In this document: positions 1-9,831 of the stretch, in pieces
Numbering within the stretch: the first letter of the stretch is position 1
Layout: every line of letters starts with the position of its first letter
Notes under the pieces: model-generated
Seen by the model: only the letters and a program-made list of their open reading frames with translations
Database searches by the model: none
What the model was told of the DNA's origin: nothing
Made by a program: the position numbers and the translations under genes
Assembly (NCBI RefSeq): GCF_903645285.1
Contig: NZ_CAHJXN010000001.1
Span: forward strand, 102,001 to 166,000
Direction of reading: 5' to 3'
DNA length: 64,000 nt
From: Streptococcus thalassemiae
Lineage (GTDB): Bacteria > Bacillota > Bacilli > Lactobacillales > Streptococcaceae

Positions 1-335
1 AAGAGAGGAACGACCCCGATTTCTTTCAAGTACATACGGACAGGGTCATTAACCTTAGCCGAAGTTGACCCAATCAAGTCCTCGTCACTGAGTTCTGGCT
101 CTTCTTCAGTGCTAAGAACACGCGCACTTGGATTTCCTTCGTTATCTGTGATCGAAATTCCTGCATCCTGAATCCGTTGCAAGAGATCTTCAATCCCATC
201 AGCGTCCAAGGTAAAAGGAAGGACTAGACTAGCATTGATTTCATCATCTGTTGCTGTCCCTTTTTGCTTATGATTACGGATAAATTCTGCTACTTGTACG
301 TCAAATGTTGTTACTTCTTTTTGTTTTGTTACCAT
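1..335 (-). CDS. rpoD: RNA polymerase primary sigma factor (5' part only)
   Basis: This is the N-terminal part (about 111 codons) of the housekeeping sigma-70 factor; the rest lies beyond the window edge. The translation begins [18 protein letters not shown], typical of streptococcal RpoD region 1.1, and reaches the start of region 1.2 ([11 protein letters not shown]) at the edge. The ATG lies 2 nt after the dnaG stop, and its ribosome-binding site (GGAG) is inside the dnaG 3' end, so the two genes are cotranscribed and probably translationally coupled. This matches the conserved dnaG-rpoD macromolecular-synthesis operon of Firmicutes. Identity is secure; only the truncation limits the call. 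Confidence 0.95.
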   Translation of the reverse strand, partial: MVTKQKEVTTFDVQVAEFIRNHKQKGTATDDEINASLVLPFTLDADGIEDLLQRIQDAGISITDNEGNPSARVLSTEEEPELSDEDLIGSTSAKVNDPVRMYLKEIGVVPL

Positions 336-337
336 TA

Positions 338-2098
338 TTACTCCATTCTTCTCTTTTGGGAAATTAAACGTTCCAATTCTTCTAGGGCTGTATCTGTATC
401 TCCTACATGGCTAGCTTCCTGCACCTTCTTTTTGATTCTCATATTGTCCTGATTCAAGAGAGCCTTGTTTCGAGTCATTTCTACTTCACTTAGTTCCTGC
501 GGTGACATCTCAGCAGGCAAATCCTGAGCTAAGACTTGGTACCAAGCTCTTTCAACTTCCTCTGTCTGTTCTGCTAGAACTTCTGGAGGAAGATTGCCAT
601 ACTGACCAAGCAAGTCATATAAGACCTGAAATTCAGGTGTATCAAATGCAAAGTCTTCTCGCAAGCGGTAATCGTTCAAAACAAGAGGAGATTCCATCAT
701 TCGATAAAGTAGATGGGCTTCTGCCCTCATAATAGCCGATAACTGCTTGGTGACAGGCATGGTGATTGGCGTCGGTCTGGAAACCCCTTCCATGCGATTC
801 TGCCTTTGCGCCTGACGACTTTCATTAACAATCTGCTCAATCTGGGCATAATCAAAGGACGACAGACTGTCAGCTAAAATATGAATATAACTGTTTTGAG
901 CAGTGATAGACTTTTCTTGAACAATTAAGGGAGCTATTTTTTCAATAAACTCAATCTGAGCCTGCAGATTTTCACTATTTTCAGGCTTGTACTGGTGAAT
1001 GTAGAACTCAATCGGACTAATACGAGTTTTCGTTAATAGATAGGCCAAGTCTTCTGGACCATTTTTTTGTAGATATTCATCTGGATCCAAGTTATCAGGC
1101 ATGCTGACAATTTGCACAGGTATATCACCAATTTCGTCCAGCGCTTTCAATGTCGCAGCTTGCCCAGCCTTATCGCCATCGTAAACAAGAACCAACTTCT
1201 TGGTTAACCTTTTTAGATGCTCAACATGCTCGCGACTCAAGGCTGTTCCCATGGACGCCACAGCATTTTCGATTCCAGCCCGATAGGCTGCGATAACATC
1301 CATGAATCCTTCCATCAGATAAATCTCACTGGCTTTACCAGAAGATTTTTTAGCCCTATCCATATGATATAATTCGTAACTTTTGTTAAAAATTGCAGTC
1401 GATCGGCTATTTTTATACTTAGAAGTTTGTGAATCCGTTTTCTGCCAGATACGACCTGAGAAGGCAATGACCTTTCCCTGGTCATTTGTCAGGGGAAACA
1501 TAATGCGATTGTGAAAAGTGTCTACAAATTGATTGGCATCTGAGAGGTAAAACAGTCCTGAATCTAGAAAATCCTCATCACGATACTGACCAGCCAAACG
1601 TTGATAGAGATAGTTTCGTTCTGGAGGTGCTAAACCAATCCGAAAATGCTTGAGCACTTCATCTGTCAAACCACGCTGATAAAGGTAGTTTCTAGCCTCT
1701 TCCCCCATGGTCGTTGTCATGAGAATAGCATGATAAAATTTGGCAGCATCTTCGTGCATATCATAAAGAGCTTGGTGAGGTGAGGCTGGCTTCTGCTCAC
1801 TATAAAGCGGTTTTTCCACCTCTATCCCAACACGCTGACCTAAGATTTGGACAGCCTCCATAAAGGGAACACCTTGGTACTCCTCGATAAATTTAAAGAC
1901 ATCACCAGAGCGACCACAGCCAAAACAGTGGTAAAACTGCTTGTCCTCTACAACGTTGAAAGAAGGTGTTTTTTCACCATGAAAAGGACAGAGCCCTAGA
2001 TAGTTCCGTCCTGCCTTTTGTAAAGAAATCACATCTCCTATGACTTCCACAATGTTGGCATTGTTTTTGATTTCTTTAATGACTTGTTTGTCAACCAT
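338..2098 (-). CDS. dnaG: DNA primase DnaG
   Basis: DnaG synthesises RNA primers at the replication fork. Visible parts in order: an N-terminal CHC2 zinc-binding domain ([11 protein letters not shown], then CFGCG), a catalytic core with Toprim motifs ([12 protein letters not shown] for the acidic Glu; [12 protein letters not shown] for the DxD-type metal site), and a C-terminal helical DnaB-interacting region. I chose the start at [10 protein letters not shown] (2098), giving 586 residues, because GGAGG lies 6-7 nt upstream. An in-frame alternative five codons earlier (MEVLC) would place the start inside that ribosome-binding site. The gene is immediately upstream of rpoD. Length and motifs are normal for the family. 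Confidence 0.97.
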   Translation of the reverse strand: MVDKQVIKEIKNNANIVEVIGDVISLQKAGRNYLGLCPFHGEKTPSFNVVEDKQFYHCFGCGRSGDVFKFIEEYQGVPFMEAVQILGQRVGIEVEKPLYSEQKPASPHQALYDMHEDAAKFYHAILMTTTMGEEARNYLYQRGLTDEVLKHFRIGLAPPERNYLYQRLAGQYRDEDFLDSGLFYLSDANQFVDTFHNRIMFPLTNDQGKVIAFSGRIWQKTDSQTSKYKNSRSTAIFNKSYELYHMDRAKKSSGKASEIYLMEGFMDVIAAYRAGIENAVASMGTALSREHVEHLKRLTKKLVLVYDGDKAGQAATLKALDEIGDIPVQIVSMPDNLDPDEYLQKNGPEDLAYLLTKTRISPIEFYIHQYKPENSENLQAQIEFIEKIAPLIVQEKSITAQNSYIHILADSLSSFDYAQIEQIVNESRQAQRQNRMEGVSRPTPITMPVTKQLSAIMRAEAHLLYRMMESPLVLNDYRLREDFAFDTPEFQVLYDLLGQYGNLPPEVLAEQTEEVERAWYQVLAQDLPAEMSPQELSEVEMTRNKALLNQDNMRIKKKVQEASHVGDTDTALEELERLISQKRRME

Positions 2099-2135
2099 AC
2101 ACAATACCTCCATGTTATCATAGTTTACTTTATAT

Positions 2136-2164
2136 AGTATACTTTATTTCAGAAAAAAAGTAAA
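2136..2164 (-). promoter_or_regulatory. Putative promoter of dnaG-rpoD
   Basis: Read on the minus strand, TATACT (2141-2136) follows TTTACT (2164-2159) with a 17-nt spacer, about 40 nt upstream of the chosen dnaG ATG. The -10 is good and the -35 weak, so this is a consensus match without further support. Confidence 0.4.
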
Positions 2165-2187
2165 CCATTTCACTCATTTTCCCTACT

Positions 2188-2946
2188 TTATTCAAAGAGT
2201 TGATAATAATCAGAGATTTTCATTTTTGCTTTTTCTTCTTGTTTCAAATCTTGGATAATCCGTCCTTCTTTCATGACAATCAAACGATTGCCATATTTAA
2301 GAGCGTCTTCCATATGATGGGTAATCATAAGCGCTGTCAGCTGATCTTTCTTGACAAATTCATCTGTCAATTCCATAAGGGAAACACTGGTCTTTGGATC
2401 AAGAGCTGCAGTATGCTCGTCTAGCAAGAGTAATCCAGGTCGCTTCAAGGTTGCCATCAAGAGACTCAAGGCCTGTCTTTGCCCACCTGATAAGAACTCA
2501 ATTGGCGTATTCAAGTGTTTCTCAAGACCATTTCCTACTTTTTCAATGGTCGCTTGAAATTCATCCTTATAACTAGTCAAGCGTCGTGGTAACAATCCAC
2601 GCTTTTCACCACGAAACTTGGCAATCAAGAGATTCTCTGCCACTGTCATACGAGGAGCTGTCCCCATCTTTGGATCTTGGAAGACACGAGACAGATACTT
2701 AGCGCGCTTTTCTGGTGAAAACTTGGTAACATCCTCACCTAAAATACGGATAGTTCCACTGGTTAGTGATAAGGTTCCTGCAATAGTGTTAAAGAGGGTT
2801 GATTTACCAGCACCATTTCCACCCAAAATCGTGATAAAATCCTGTTCAAAAATTTCTAAGGAAACATCATTTAAAATAATCTTTTCTTCATCAAAGCCAT
2901 TTTTAACGACTTTGGTTGCATTTTTTAATTCTACAATGGCTGTCAT
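2188..2946 (-). CDS. ABC transporter ATP-binding protein (tryptophan-type importer)
   Basis: A 252-residue ATPase that powers the adjacent permease. It shows Walker A ([12 protein letters not shown]), the ABC signature LSGGQRQALS, Walker B (LLLLDEHTAALD, with His after the catalytic Glu) and the H-loop MITHHMEDAL. Its start overlaps the end of the permease gene by 4 nt, so translation is coupled. The three genes from 2188 to 4882 form a substrate-binding/permease/ATPase operon. A T-box leader upstream (5120-5357) points to amino-acid control, most likely tryptophan, so this would be the TrpZ-type subunit. The ABC function is certain; the substrate is inferred from the leader and family. Confidence 0.9.
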   Translation of the reverse strand: MTAIVELKNATKVVKNGFDEEKIILNDVSLEIFEQDFITILGGNGAGKSTLFNTIAGTLSLTSGTIRILGEDVTKFSPEKRAKYLSRVFQDPKMGTAPRMTVAENLLIAKFRGEKRGLLPRRLTSYKDEFQATIEKVGNGLEKHLNTPIEFLSGGQRQALSLLMATLKRPGLLLLDEHTAALDPKTSVSLMELTDEFVKKDQLTALMITHHMEDALKYGNRLIVMKEGRIIQDLKQEEKAKMKISDYYQLFE

Positions 2947-3809
2947 TTGCTTAACTTGGCTCCTTTCAAGATTGTTTGCTTAAATGTTGGAATCATGAGG
3001 CAGACTGCTAAAATCACGGCGCTGTACAAACGAAGGTAACTTGTATTAAAGCCAAGCGCAATAACTGCCCACACTAAGAATTGATAAGCGATAGAACCTA
3101 CAACGATGGCAACCAGACGCTCTGCCAAGCTCAAACTCTTAAAAATAACTTCCCCAATAATCAAACTTGCAAGCCCCACAACGATAACCCCGATTCCTCG
3201 AGATACATCAGCATAACCTTCTTGCTGGGCAATGAGAGCGCCTGCAAGGGCGATCACACCATTTGATAAGACCAAACCCATGAGCTCCATGCGCCCAGTA
3301 TGAATCCCGAAACTTCTAGCCATATCAGGATTGTCACCTGTAGCAATATAGGCTTGTCCGAGTTTGGTATCCAAGAAAAAGAGCATGAGAGCAATAACAA
3401 GACTGACAAAGATAAGACCTGTCAAAAGTTGATTCAAGTCTGAATCAAAAGGTAGAACATCCTGAATTTGCTTGGTTCCAAGCAAACCTAAATTTGCACG
3501 TCCCATAATCAAGAGCATGATAGAGTGACAAGAAGTCATCACCAAAATCCCTGATAGCAAGGTTGGAATCTTCCCTTTTGTATAAAGAAGTCCTGCTACC
3601 ATTCCAGCCAAACAACCTGCTCCTACAGCAAGCAGTGTCGCTAAAAAAGGGTTCACGCCTTTGGTTATCAGAGTGACAGCAACAGCTCCCCCAAGAGGGA
3701 AGGAACCTTCTGTCGTCATATCTGGAAAGTTCAAAATCCTAAATGTCATAAAGATTCCCAGGCCTAAAATAGCCCAGACAAATCCTTGAGAAATAATGGA
3801 AACAATCAT
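2943..3809 (-). CDS. ABC transporter permease (tryptophan-type importer)
   Basis: A 288-residue polytopic membrane protein with about eight hydrophobic segments, of the branched-chain-amino-acid-like permease family that pairs with ABC_sub_bind-type solute-binding proteins. It begins MIVSIISQGFVWAILGLGIF, an immediate membrane segment, and contains a family-typical glycine-rich stretch (GSFPLGGAVAV). It lies 68 nt after the binding-protein gene and overlaps the ATPase gene by 4 nt. The ribosome-binding site (AAAGGA) is about 12 nt from the ATG, rather far. Permease function is confident. Tryptophan as substrate rests on the upstream T-box and on knowledge that streptococci carry a T-box-controlled trpXYZ set. 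Confidence 0.88.
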   Translation of the reverse strand: MIVSIISQGFVWAILGLGIFMTFRILNFPDMTTEGSFPLGGAVAVTLITKGVNPFLATLLAVGAGCLAGMVAGLLYTKGKIPTLLSGILVMTSCHSIMLLIMGRANLGLLGTKQIQDVLPFDSDLNQLLTGLIFVSLVIALMLFFLDTKLGQAYIATGDNPDMARSFGIHTGRMELMGLVLSNGVIALAGALIAQQEGYADVSRGIGVIVVGLASLIIGEVIFKSLSLAERLVAIVVGSIAYQFLVWAVIALGFNTSYLRLYSAVILAVCLMIPTFKQTILKGAKLSK

Positions 3810-3877
3810 ATTTTATTTAATCCTTTCTATATTCATCTTTTTAAAAAATGGGAAGAGTCTCCTCCTCCCTACCTTAT

Positions 3878-4882
3878 TTATTCGATGACTTGTCCTGCTT
3901 CTTTGAGAACAGACTCAGGAATCGTAATACCTAGTTCTTGTGCTATTTTTTTATTGATGACTGACTTACCAGTTGAAAAGACATTGACTGGGGTATCGGC
4001 TGGTTTTGCACCTTTCAAGACTTGCGCAATCATTTTTCCAGTTGCCACACCAAGGTCATGTTGGTCAACTACAACAGATGCCAAACCACCTACTTCTACC
4101 ATAGCTGTCGCACTTGGATAAATTGGTTTCTTAGAACTTTGATTGCTAGAGACAACCGTTGGAAATCCTGATGCAATGGTGTTATCAATCGGAACCCAAA
4201 TAGCATCTACCTTGCTAGTCATAACAGTGACAGTTGAGGCAATTTCATTTGTTGAAGGAACTGCAAATGTTTCCACTGTCAGACCTGCTTTTTCAGCATA
4301 AGCCTTAAATTCTTCGACCTGTGTTTTTGAATTGTCTTCGCTACTTGAGTAAAGAGCTCCGATTGTTTTCACATTCGGTGTCAGAGCTTTGATGAGTTCA
4401 ACTTGTTGTTGAGCTGGATTGTGGTCAGATACCCCTGTAACGTTGCCACCTGGTCTTTTCAAATCTTTAACCAAGTTAGCACCAATTGGGTCTGTAATAG
4501 CGGCCATGATAACAGGTAGGTCTTTTGTGGCACTAGCCAAACCTTGGGCTGCTGGTGTTGCGATACCAACCACAAGGTCATTCCCATTTGCAACCAATTG
4601 TTTACTCATTGTCGCAACCTTACTTTGGTCACCTTCTGAGTTCATAAAATCGATTTTAACTTGATCATCTTTATATCCTTCTTCTGCAAGTCCATCTTGG
4701 ATCCCTTTATAAATCAAGTCAAGGGATGGATGGCTCACAAATTGAAGCACACCAATCTTGGCTATTTTCTTCTCATCCTTATTATTCTGAGCTTCTGATT
4801 TATTCATTGAAGAATAAATTAAGCTTCCTGCTACTAAGACTGCTAATGCAGCGATAATTCCAATTAAACGTTTATTTTTCAT
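3878..4882 (-). CDS. trpX: Tryptophan-type ABC transporter substrate-binding protein
   Basis: A 334-residue extracytoplasmic binding protein of the ABC_sub_bind family (two-lobed, periplasmic-binding fold). The N-terminus MKNKRLIGIIAALAVLVAGSL is a membrane anchor or uncleaved signal; no lipobox Cys is visible, so it is probably anchored by the helix. Family-typical stretches include KIGVLQFVSHPSLD, the core VGIATPAAQGLA and the hinge IGALYSSSEDNS. GGGG lies about 8 nt before the ATG. It is the first full gene of a three-gene import operon. The mRNA leader contains a T-box and terminator, followed by a BOX element that separates them from this start by over 200 nt. The Trp assignment is inferred. 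Confidence 0.85.
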   Translation of the reverse strand: MKNKRLIGIIAALAVLVAGSLIYSSMNKSEAQNNKDEKKIAKIGVLQFVSHPSLDLIYKGIQDGLAEEGYKDDQVKIDFMNSEGDQSKVATMSKQLVANGNDLVVGIATPAAQGLASATKDLPVIMAAITDPIGANLVKDLKRPGGNVTGVSDHNPAQQQVELIKALTPNVKTIGALYSSSEDNSKTQVEEFKAYAEKAGLTVETFAVPSTNEIASTVTVMTSKVDAIWVPIDNTIASGFPTVVSSNQSSKKPIYPSATAMVEVGGLASVVVDQHDLGVATGKMIAQVLKGAKPADTPVNVFSTGKSVINKKIAQELGITIPESVLKEAGQVIE

Positions 4883-4923
4883 TCTATTTCCCCTTTTATT
4901 CCTTTAAAATACTTCACTTATCT

Positions 4924-5077
4924 AATACTCTTCGAAAATCTCTTCAAACCACGTCAGCGTCGCCTTACCGTAGATATATGATACTGACTCTGTCAGTTCT
5001 ATCCACAACCTCAAAACAGTGTTTTGAGCAGCTTGCGGCTAGCTTCCTAGTTTGCTTTTTGATTTTCATTGAGTATA
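4924..5077 (-). repeat. BOX element (boxA-boxB-boxC, one boxB)
   Basis: A pneumococcal BOX repeat of about 154 bp, the length expected for boxA (59) + one boxB (45) + boxC (50). The core at 4949-4977 matches the conserved boxA sequence around CTACGGTAAGGCGACGCTGACG on the minus strand (sequence split here: CTACGGTAAGG / CGACGCTGACG). The ends read TATACTCAATGAAAATC and its near-complement GATTTTCGAAGAGTAT, giving a foldable RNA. It lies between the T-box terminator and trpX, so it is transcribed in the operon leader. A second BOX with two boxB modules is at 63644-63841. Confidence 0.9.
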
Positions 5078-5106
5078 AACAAGCGACGCCATCGTTTTCT
5101 TTCCAT
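5047..5106 (-). CDS. Small ORF (19 aa) after the T-box terminator, ending in BOX
   Basis: Directly after the T-box terminator a strong ribosome-binding site (GGAGG, 5 nt spacing) precedes an ATG whose frame reads MERKRWRRLFILNENQKAN then TAG. The first nine codons lie outside the BOX element and the rest is BOX sequence, so the insertion created the present stop. It contains one Trp codon and four Arg in the first eight residues. It could be the remains of an older gene start, a translated leader, or chance. I do not recognise the product; expression is plausible only when the T-box reads through. Confidence 0.35.
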   Translation of the reverse strand: MERKRWRRLFILNENQKAN

Positions 5107-5119
5107 ACTAACCTCCATC

Positions 5120-5154
5120 AAAAAAGTCCTCACACAAAAAACTTGTGTGAGGAC
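5120..5154 (-). terminator. T-box-controlled intrinsic terminator
   Basis: On the minus strand a GTCCTCACACAA stem pairs with TTGTGTGAGGAC, followed by a run of six T. It lies 7 nt after the T-box antiterminator sequence, the classic arrangement for tRNA-gated termination. Confidence 0.92.
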
Positions 5155-5357
5155 GTCGATGCGCGGTACCACCTCAATTATAGGGAATTTCCCTATCGCT
5201 CTGTCTCGCAATAACGAGATGCACTGTAAGGTGTGCTCACCGAATTTTTATGATTTCAAATTCTAAATAACATTCAGCCCAATTTTCATCATCATCACTT
5301 ATCTGTTTTCAGCTACCACAGACTCTCTTGAAAGTTTGTACGATTACTTTTCTGAAT
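5120..5357 (-). promoter_or_regulatory. T-box leader (probable tRNA-Trp) of the ABC importer operon
   Basis: The minus-strand leader contains AGGTGGTACCGCGC (5174-5161), the conserved T-box/antiterminator sequence that binds the uncharged tRNA acceptor end. It is followed at once by a strong intrinsic terminator. Upstream is a Stem I-like region with an AGAGAG box (5332-5323) and candidate helices. A UGG triplet (complement of 5279-5281) in an AAAATTGGGCTG context is a plausible tryptophan specifier; I could not fold the RNA, so specifier assignment is inference. Uncharged tRNA would stabilise the antiterminator and let transcription reach trpX and its partners. Confidence 0.88.
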
Positions 5358-5363
5358 GGTTAA

Positions 5364-5391
5364 ATTATATCATTTTTAAACTACTTGTCAA
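5364..5391 (-). promoter_or_regulatory. Promoter of the T-box leader / ABC importer operon
   Basis: Minus strand: TTGACA (5391-5386), a 16-nt spacer, and TATAAT (5369-5364), both perfect consensus hexamers. Transcription would start near 5357, just ahead of the T-box leader. Confidence 0.85.
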
Positions 5392-5432
5392 TAGTCTATT
5401 AGAATTTTTTTGATATTCACTCTTGAAAATTA

Positions 5433-8129
5433 TCAACCTGAATTACGCAATCCTGTCGCAATTCCGTTGATGGTGATATGAATCAATCGTTCTTGATCAC
5501 TGGACAATTCTCCACGACGTTGGCGTTTAATCAACTCTAACTGAATATAGTTGAGAATATTAAAGTAAGGCATACGGTAATCCAGACTAGCTTTTAGATA
5601 TGGATTGTCAGCTAAGAGTTCGTCATGTCCTTCAATAGCCAAGATAACGTTCTTAGTAACTTGCCATTCATTTAAAATAGTCTCATAGATGGCCTTAACT
5701 TGCTCGTCTTCACAAAGTTTAGCATATTCAAAAGCAATATTCATATTTGATTTTGACAAAACCATATCAACATTTGAAAGAAGCGATTGGAAGAAAGGCC
5801 AATTTTGGTACATATCTCGTAAGATAGCAATATTCTCTGGATTTTTATCGATAAATTCCTTGAAGCTTGAACCAACTCCATACCATCCAGGGAACATGAC
5901 GCGACTTTGCGACCATGAGAATACCCAAGGGATAGCTCGCAAACCACCGATTTCAGTAATAGTCTTACGAGCGGCTGGACGAGAACCAATATTAAAGCTT
6001 GAAATAGCCTTGATTGGACTTGACTCGAAGAAATAATCATAGAAATGATCATTACCAAAGACCAAATCACGGTAGATATCGTAACTACGGTCCACCACTT
6101 GGTCCATAATAGCTTCATAACGATTTGAGGTGTTGGTATCGCTCTTCTTCTGAGTAATCATACGGTTAATGGCTGCGGATACTAGCATTTCAAGGTTATA
6201 GTAAGCTGCGTCTTTATTACCGTATTTATTCCCAATTACTTCACCCTGCTCCGTCAAGCGGATACGATCCTTAATAGACTTGAGCGGTTGAGAGGTGATG
6301 GCTTCATAGGTTGGTCCACCACCACGACCGACAGTACCACCACGGCCGTGGAAGAAGGTAACCTTAACGCCAAATTCATCTCCAATAGCAGTCAATTGTT
6401 GTTGAGCCTTGTAGAGGGTCCAACATGATGATAGGTAACCACCATCTTTATTACTGTCAGAGTAGCCCAACATGATTTCTTGATAGTTATTGCGTGAAGC
6501 AATCCATTTCTTGGCAAGAGGAAGAGAAAGATATTCTCTCATGGTTTCTTCTGAATGGTCCAAGTCCTCGATTGTTTCAAAGAGAGGTACAATTTGAACA
6601 CGGGCTCTTTCTTTATCAACTAACCCTACTTCTTTTAGCAAGATAGCCAATTCCAACATGTCAGATACGCTAGTTGCATGTGAAATAATTGTCTGACGAA
6701 TGACATCATCTCCCAACTTATCTTTCAACTTACGAGCAGCCTTAAAGATTGCTAATTCTTTTTCAAGTAACTCTGATTTTTCAACATGAGTGGCAGAAAG
6801 AATACGTGGATCTTCTTCTAATTCTTTCAAGAGAAGCTGGCATTTTTCTTCTTCACTTAATTCACTATAATGCGAATGAATACCAGCTGATTTCAAGAGT
6901 TCGGCTACACAAGCTTCATGAACACTAGAATCTTGACGCATGTCAATAGATGCCAAATAGAAACCAAAAATTTCAACTGCCTGAATTAACTCAACAAAAT
7001 CACCAGAAATCAGTGCTTCGCCCTTATTTTCCAAAAGGGAATCACGAATAGTAATTAAATCCTTATAAAAATCATTAGCTGTTTCATAGCGAGCCCCAAC
7101 TTCCTTATCCTCAATCAGATAGGTTTTTGTTGCTTGGATTTTTGATTGAATATCAAATAAGGCACGGCGGTAAAGTTCTTTTTCACGATAAATCGAGTTA
7201 TCCTTGGATTGACGAGCCATTTCTCTGACTTGCTTGCTCACATTGACTATACTGGTTGAGAGAGAAAATTCACGATAAAGTTGGTAGATCTTTTCATCAT
7301 AGTAATTCATGATGACTTCACACTGAGTCATAGCAGATTGTTTCAAGGTATCTGCTGTAACAAAAGGATTCCCATCACGGTCTCCACCTATCCACATACC
7401 CATGGTGATTGGCTTAGCCTGTTTTAAATTCAACCCATGCGCTTGCGCTAAGCGCTTATACTCCGTCGTCAAGTGAGGTACAGCTTTCAAAAAGGAGCTG
7501 TTGTAATATTCCATAGCATTCGTGATTTCGTTAGTCACTTTTAATTTTTTCTCACGAATCATGTCTGTCTGCATGATAATTTCGATGTAACGGCGCAAAT
7601 CATTGTGCCATTTTTCTTTATTGATCAACCCCAACTTAACATCACGGTATTTACGCAAAAGACTATGAATATGATTTGTTAAATCCAACATACTTTTGCG
7701 TTGCACTTGTGTTGGATGGGCTGTCAAAACAGGGACAACATTCAAGTGTTCAAGAATTTCAACGGCATTTTCTTTTTCAGCAACCATTTTGATCGTTGTA
7801 GATAATTTACCTAAGTAGTCCTGATCAATATTATTTTGATGATTGATTTCATAAGCTAAATCCACATCCTCTGAAATATTAATCAAAAGAGGTAAGATTG
7901 AAAAATAGCGTGAAATATAGACCATTTCATCATTTGATAAGCTAGTCACTAGACGGTTTAGACCTTGATAATCTTCTTGCGTTGATAATTCTTTCAACTG
8001 CATGATTTTTTCAAAGGTCTCTGGAGCAAGCATGTTTTTAGTAATATCTTCCAGCAATTCTGTTAGAATCAATACTTCTTCTTGCACAACACTTTTATTA
8101 CTATAATTTTCTAATTTTTGAAGAGACAT
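5433..8129 (-). CDS. ppc: Phosphoenolpyruvate carboxylase
   Basis: Carboxylates PEP to oxaloacetate, the anaplerotic route for aspartate-family amino acids in streptococci, which lack a full TCA cycle. The 898-residue protein shows the catalytic motifs in order: the HPTQVQRKS histidine region, [10 protein letters not shown], the [14 protein letters not shown] loop and [16 protein letters not shown]. It ends in RNSG; the last Gly is the conserved C-terminal residue of the family. AAAGGAT precedes the ATG. It follows ftsW by only 24 nt on the same strand, so the two are probably cotranscribed. Its product oxaloacetate leads to aspartate, used by dapA and asd about 25 kb away. Confidence 0.97.
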   Translation of the reverse strand: MSLQKLENYSNKSVVQEEVLILTELLEDITKNMLAPETFEKIMQLKELSTQEDYQGLNRLVTSLSNDEMVYISRYFSILPLLINISEDVDLAYEINHQNNIDQDYLGKLSTTIKMVAEKENAVEILEHLNVVPVLTAHPTQVQRKSMLDLTNHIHSLLRKYRDVKLGLINKEKWHNDLRRYIEIIMQTDMIREKKLKVTNEITNAMEYYNSSFLKAVPHLTTEYKRLAQAHGLNLKQAKPITMGMWIGGDRDGNPFVTADTLKQSAMTQCEVIMNYYDEKIYQLYREFSLSTSIVNVSKQVREMARQSKDNSIYREKELYRRALFDIQSKIQATKTYLIEDKEVGARYETANDFYKDLITIRDSLLENKGEALISGDFVELIQAVEIFGFYLASIDMRQDSSVHEACVAELLKSAGIHSHYSELSEEEKCQLLLKELEEDPRILSATHVEKSELLEKELAIFKAARKLKDKLGDDVIRQTIISHATSVSDMLELAILLKEVGLVDKERARVQIVPLFETIEDLDHSEETMREYLSLPLAKKWIASRNNYQEIMLGYSDSNKDGGYLSSCWTLYKAQQQLTAIGDEFGVKVTFFHGRGGTVGRGGGPTYEAITSQPLKSIKDRIRLTEQGEVIGNKYGNKDAAYYNLEMLVSAAINRMITQKKSDTNTSNRYEAIMDQVVDRSYDIYRDLVFGNDHFYDYFFESSPIKAISSFNIGSRPAARKTITEIGGLRAIPWVFSWSQSRVMFPGWYGVGSSFKEFIDKNPENIAILRDMYQNWPFFQSLLSNVDMVLSKSNMNIAFEYAKLCEDEQVKAIYETILNEWQVTKNVILAIEGHDELLADNPYLKASLDYRMPYFNILNYIQLELIKRQRRGELSSDQERLIHITINGIATGLRNSG

Positions 8130-8153
8130 AGACTATCCTTTCTTTATTCTACT

Positions 8154-9377
8154 TCACAGAAGGTTCATTGGTTGATTTTCCAATTCTCGGTACAACTTAG
8201 CGCGTTTTTCACTGGCATCAATATTCAAGACAAAGGCCACTGCCACTGATAAGACTAGAAGACTATTCCCCCCCTGGGACAAGAAGGGGAAGGTTACTCC
8301 TGTAGATGGAATCAAGCCCGAAATCCCTCCGATATTGACAAATACCTGAACCAACATCATCCCTCCGACACCGAGTGCAACCATGGCATTGAAAGGATTC
8401 TCCGCTCGGATACCGACCAAGATAATCCTCAGAATCATGAAAAACAAGAGAGCTAAAATAAGACTGGCACCAACAAAGCCAAATTCTTCAATCACGATAG
8501 AAAAGACAAAGTCTGTGTGAGCTTCTGGTAAATAACCTCGTTTTTCAATCGAGTTTCCAAGACCTAGACCAAACCAACCGCCATTGACCATGGCAAAATA
8601 AGAATTAGATAACTGGTGACCCGCATCAGCACGATCGGCAAAAGGATTAAAAAAGGCACTAAAGCGCTTGGCTACATAGCCAAATACTGGAATTTTTGAA
8701 AAGGTCTCAACACCGATTAGGCTGATAGTGGTCAAGAAAAAGACAGAAGCGGCAGATACGAGCGCCAGAATGGTTGAAAACCAGCGATAAGCGATTCCAC
8801 TAACTGTATACATAATCAAGGAAACCAAGACTAAAATAGTCGCATTCCCTAAATCAGGGAAAATTCCCAAACTTCCAATCAGAACTAGGAGAACGAATCG
8901 CCAATCATTAAAAGCACGAGGAAGCCATTGATTTTGAGTCAAAACTTGAAAATCATAAATAGCTATTTCTTCTTGCTGTTTGGAGAATCGGTGAGCCAAA
9001 TACCAAATAATAATGATTTTTAAGTACTCAGCTGGCTGAATAGTTACTCCTGCAACCGAAATCCAACCGTATGCCCCGTTTACGGAAATACCAATAAAAC
9101 GAGCCAAGAACAATAAAAGCATTTCTATCAATATAACTAAAATGATTAGTCGCTCATTTCTCAAAAAATCTAGTCTCAATTTATAAATTAAGGCAATCAG
9201 TATCAAACTAACAATCCAAAAGATTCCTTGGTTTCTAACCAATTGCAAGGCGCTCTTGCCTTCTTCAATTAAAATAGCGCTGGTGGTCGAATAGACCACA
9301 ATCAAGCCCAAAATAGATAAAAGCAAGTAGGGAATCAAGATGGAATAATTTAATAAGTGCCTCTTACTAATCTTCAT
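8154..9377 (-). CDS. ftsW: Septal peptidoglycan polymerase FtsW (SEDS family)
   Basis: FtsW is the SEDS glycosyltransferase that polymerises septal peptidoglycan with its partner class B PBP. The 407-residue protein has about ten membrane segments beginning YSILIPYLLLSILGLIVVYS. SEDS signatures are visible: an AGHQLSNSYFAMVNGGWFGL region and a C-terminal STGVTFPFLSQGGNSLLV loop. The length is standard for pneumococcal FtsW. The ribosome-binding site is weak (GGTG, about 6 nt before ATG). It is the core-genome boundary of the accessory region that follows. In S. pneumoniae, ftsW flanks PPI-1 on this side. Confidence 0.96.
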   Translation of the reverse strand: MKISKRHLLNYSILIPYLLLSILGLIVVYSTTSAILIEEGKSALQLVRNQGIFWIVSLILIALIYKLRLDFLRNERLIILVILIEMLLLFLARFIGISVNGAYGWISVAGVTIQPAEYLKIIIIWYLAHRFSKQQEEIAIYDFQVLTQNQWLPRAFNDWRFVLLVLIGSLGIFPDLGNATILVLVSLIMYTVSGIAYRWFSTILALVSAASVFFLTTISLIGVETFSKIPVFGYVAKRFSAFFNPFADRADAGHQLSNSYFAMVNGGWFGLGLGNSIEKRGYLPEAHTDFVFSIVIEEFGFVGASLILALLFFMILRIILVGIRAENPFNAMVALGVGGMMLVQVFVNIGGISGLIPSTGVTFPFLSQGGNSLLVLSVAVAFVLNIDASEKRAKLYRELENQPMNLL

Positions 9378-9448
9378 AGTATCACCACTCTACTAGGATA
9401 CAGACAAATCTGTTCCAAATTCCGTTTTATTTTCTAGTTTTGATTGCT

Positions 9449-9454
9449 ATTATA
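9449..9454 (-). promoter_or_regulatory. Extended -10 promoter of ftsW-ppc
   Basis: Minus strand TGGTATAAT (the TATAAT hexamer at 9454-9449) gives an extended -10 about 70 nt upstream of ftsW. No good -35 is visible, which is common for extended -10 promoters. Confidence 0.5.
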
Positions 9455-9559
9455 CCATTTTTTCAGAAAGAAAAAAACTCTTACCTTACAATCCTTCGAA
9501 TTTTACTGTTTTTACAGAATTAAGGCAGAATTTGAAATCGTAAAACCATTTTGAATAAG

Positions 9560-9800
9560 AGTTGCTTCACCCCATTGACTCCGATGGATTAAGTTTCTTT
9601 CGTGAATGCCAAAATCAGCCGCAATTTGTTCAGATGTGTCTGCGGAACTCAAAAGGTTTGGATAACCTTTTGAGGATTAACTGCGTTTCTTCAACAAGCT
9701 TACACATTCGACATGAAACGAGTGAACGCCAAGTATGCCAAGTAGTTGCATTCGTATTTGGGAACATATCCACATACTTTTTAACGATAGCATAATGTTA
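9560..9800 (-). pseudogene. IS1381-like (IS5 family) transposase remnant
   Basis: Minus-strand translation across 9640-9545 gives the stretch TSEQIAADFGIHERNLIHRS followed by QWGEATLIQNGFTI. This closely resembles the helix-turn-helix segment of the IS1381 first ORF as I remember it (EQIAADFGIHESNLIRRSQW). The frame closes soon after, no start or downstream catalytic part is present, and flanking sequence is scrambled. It is a decayed insertion-sequence fragment at the ftsW edge of the accessory region. The family is recognised from memory; boundaries are approximate. Confidence 0.6.
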
Positions 9801-9831
9801 TCGTTAAAAGGTTTAATCCATATATAACAAA

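Noticed and set aside
5689..6118. Plus- and minus-strand frames of 115-125 codons inside ppc
   Set aside because: They are alternative frames of a fully conserved enzyme gene and have no ribosome-binding site or family resemblance.
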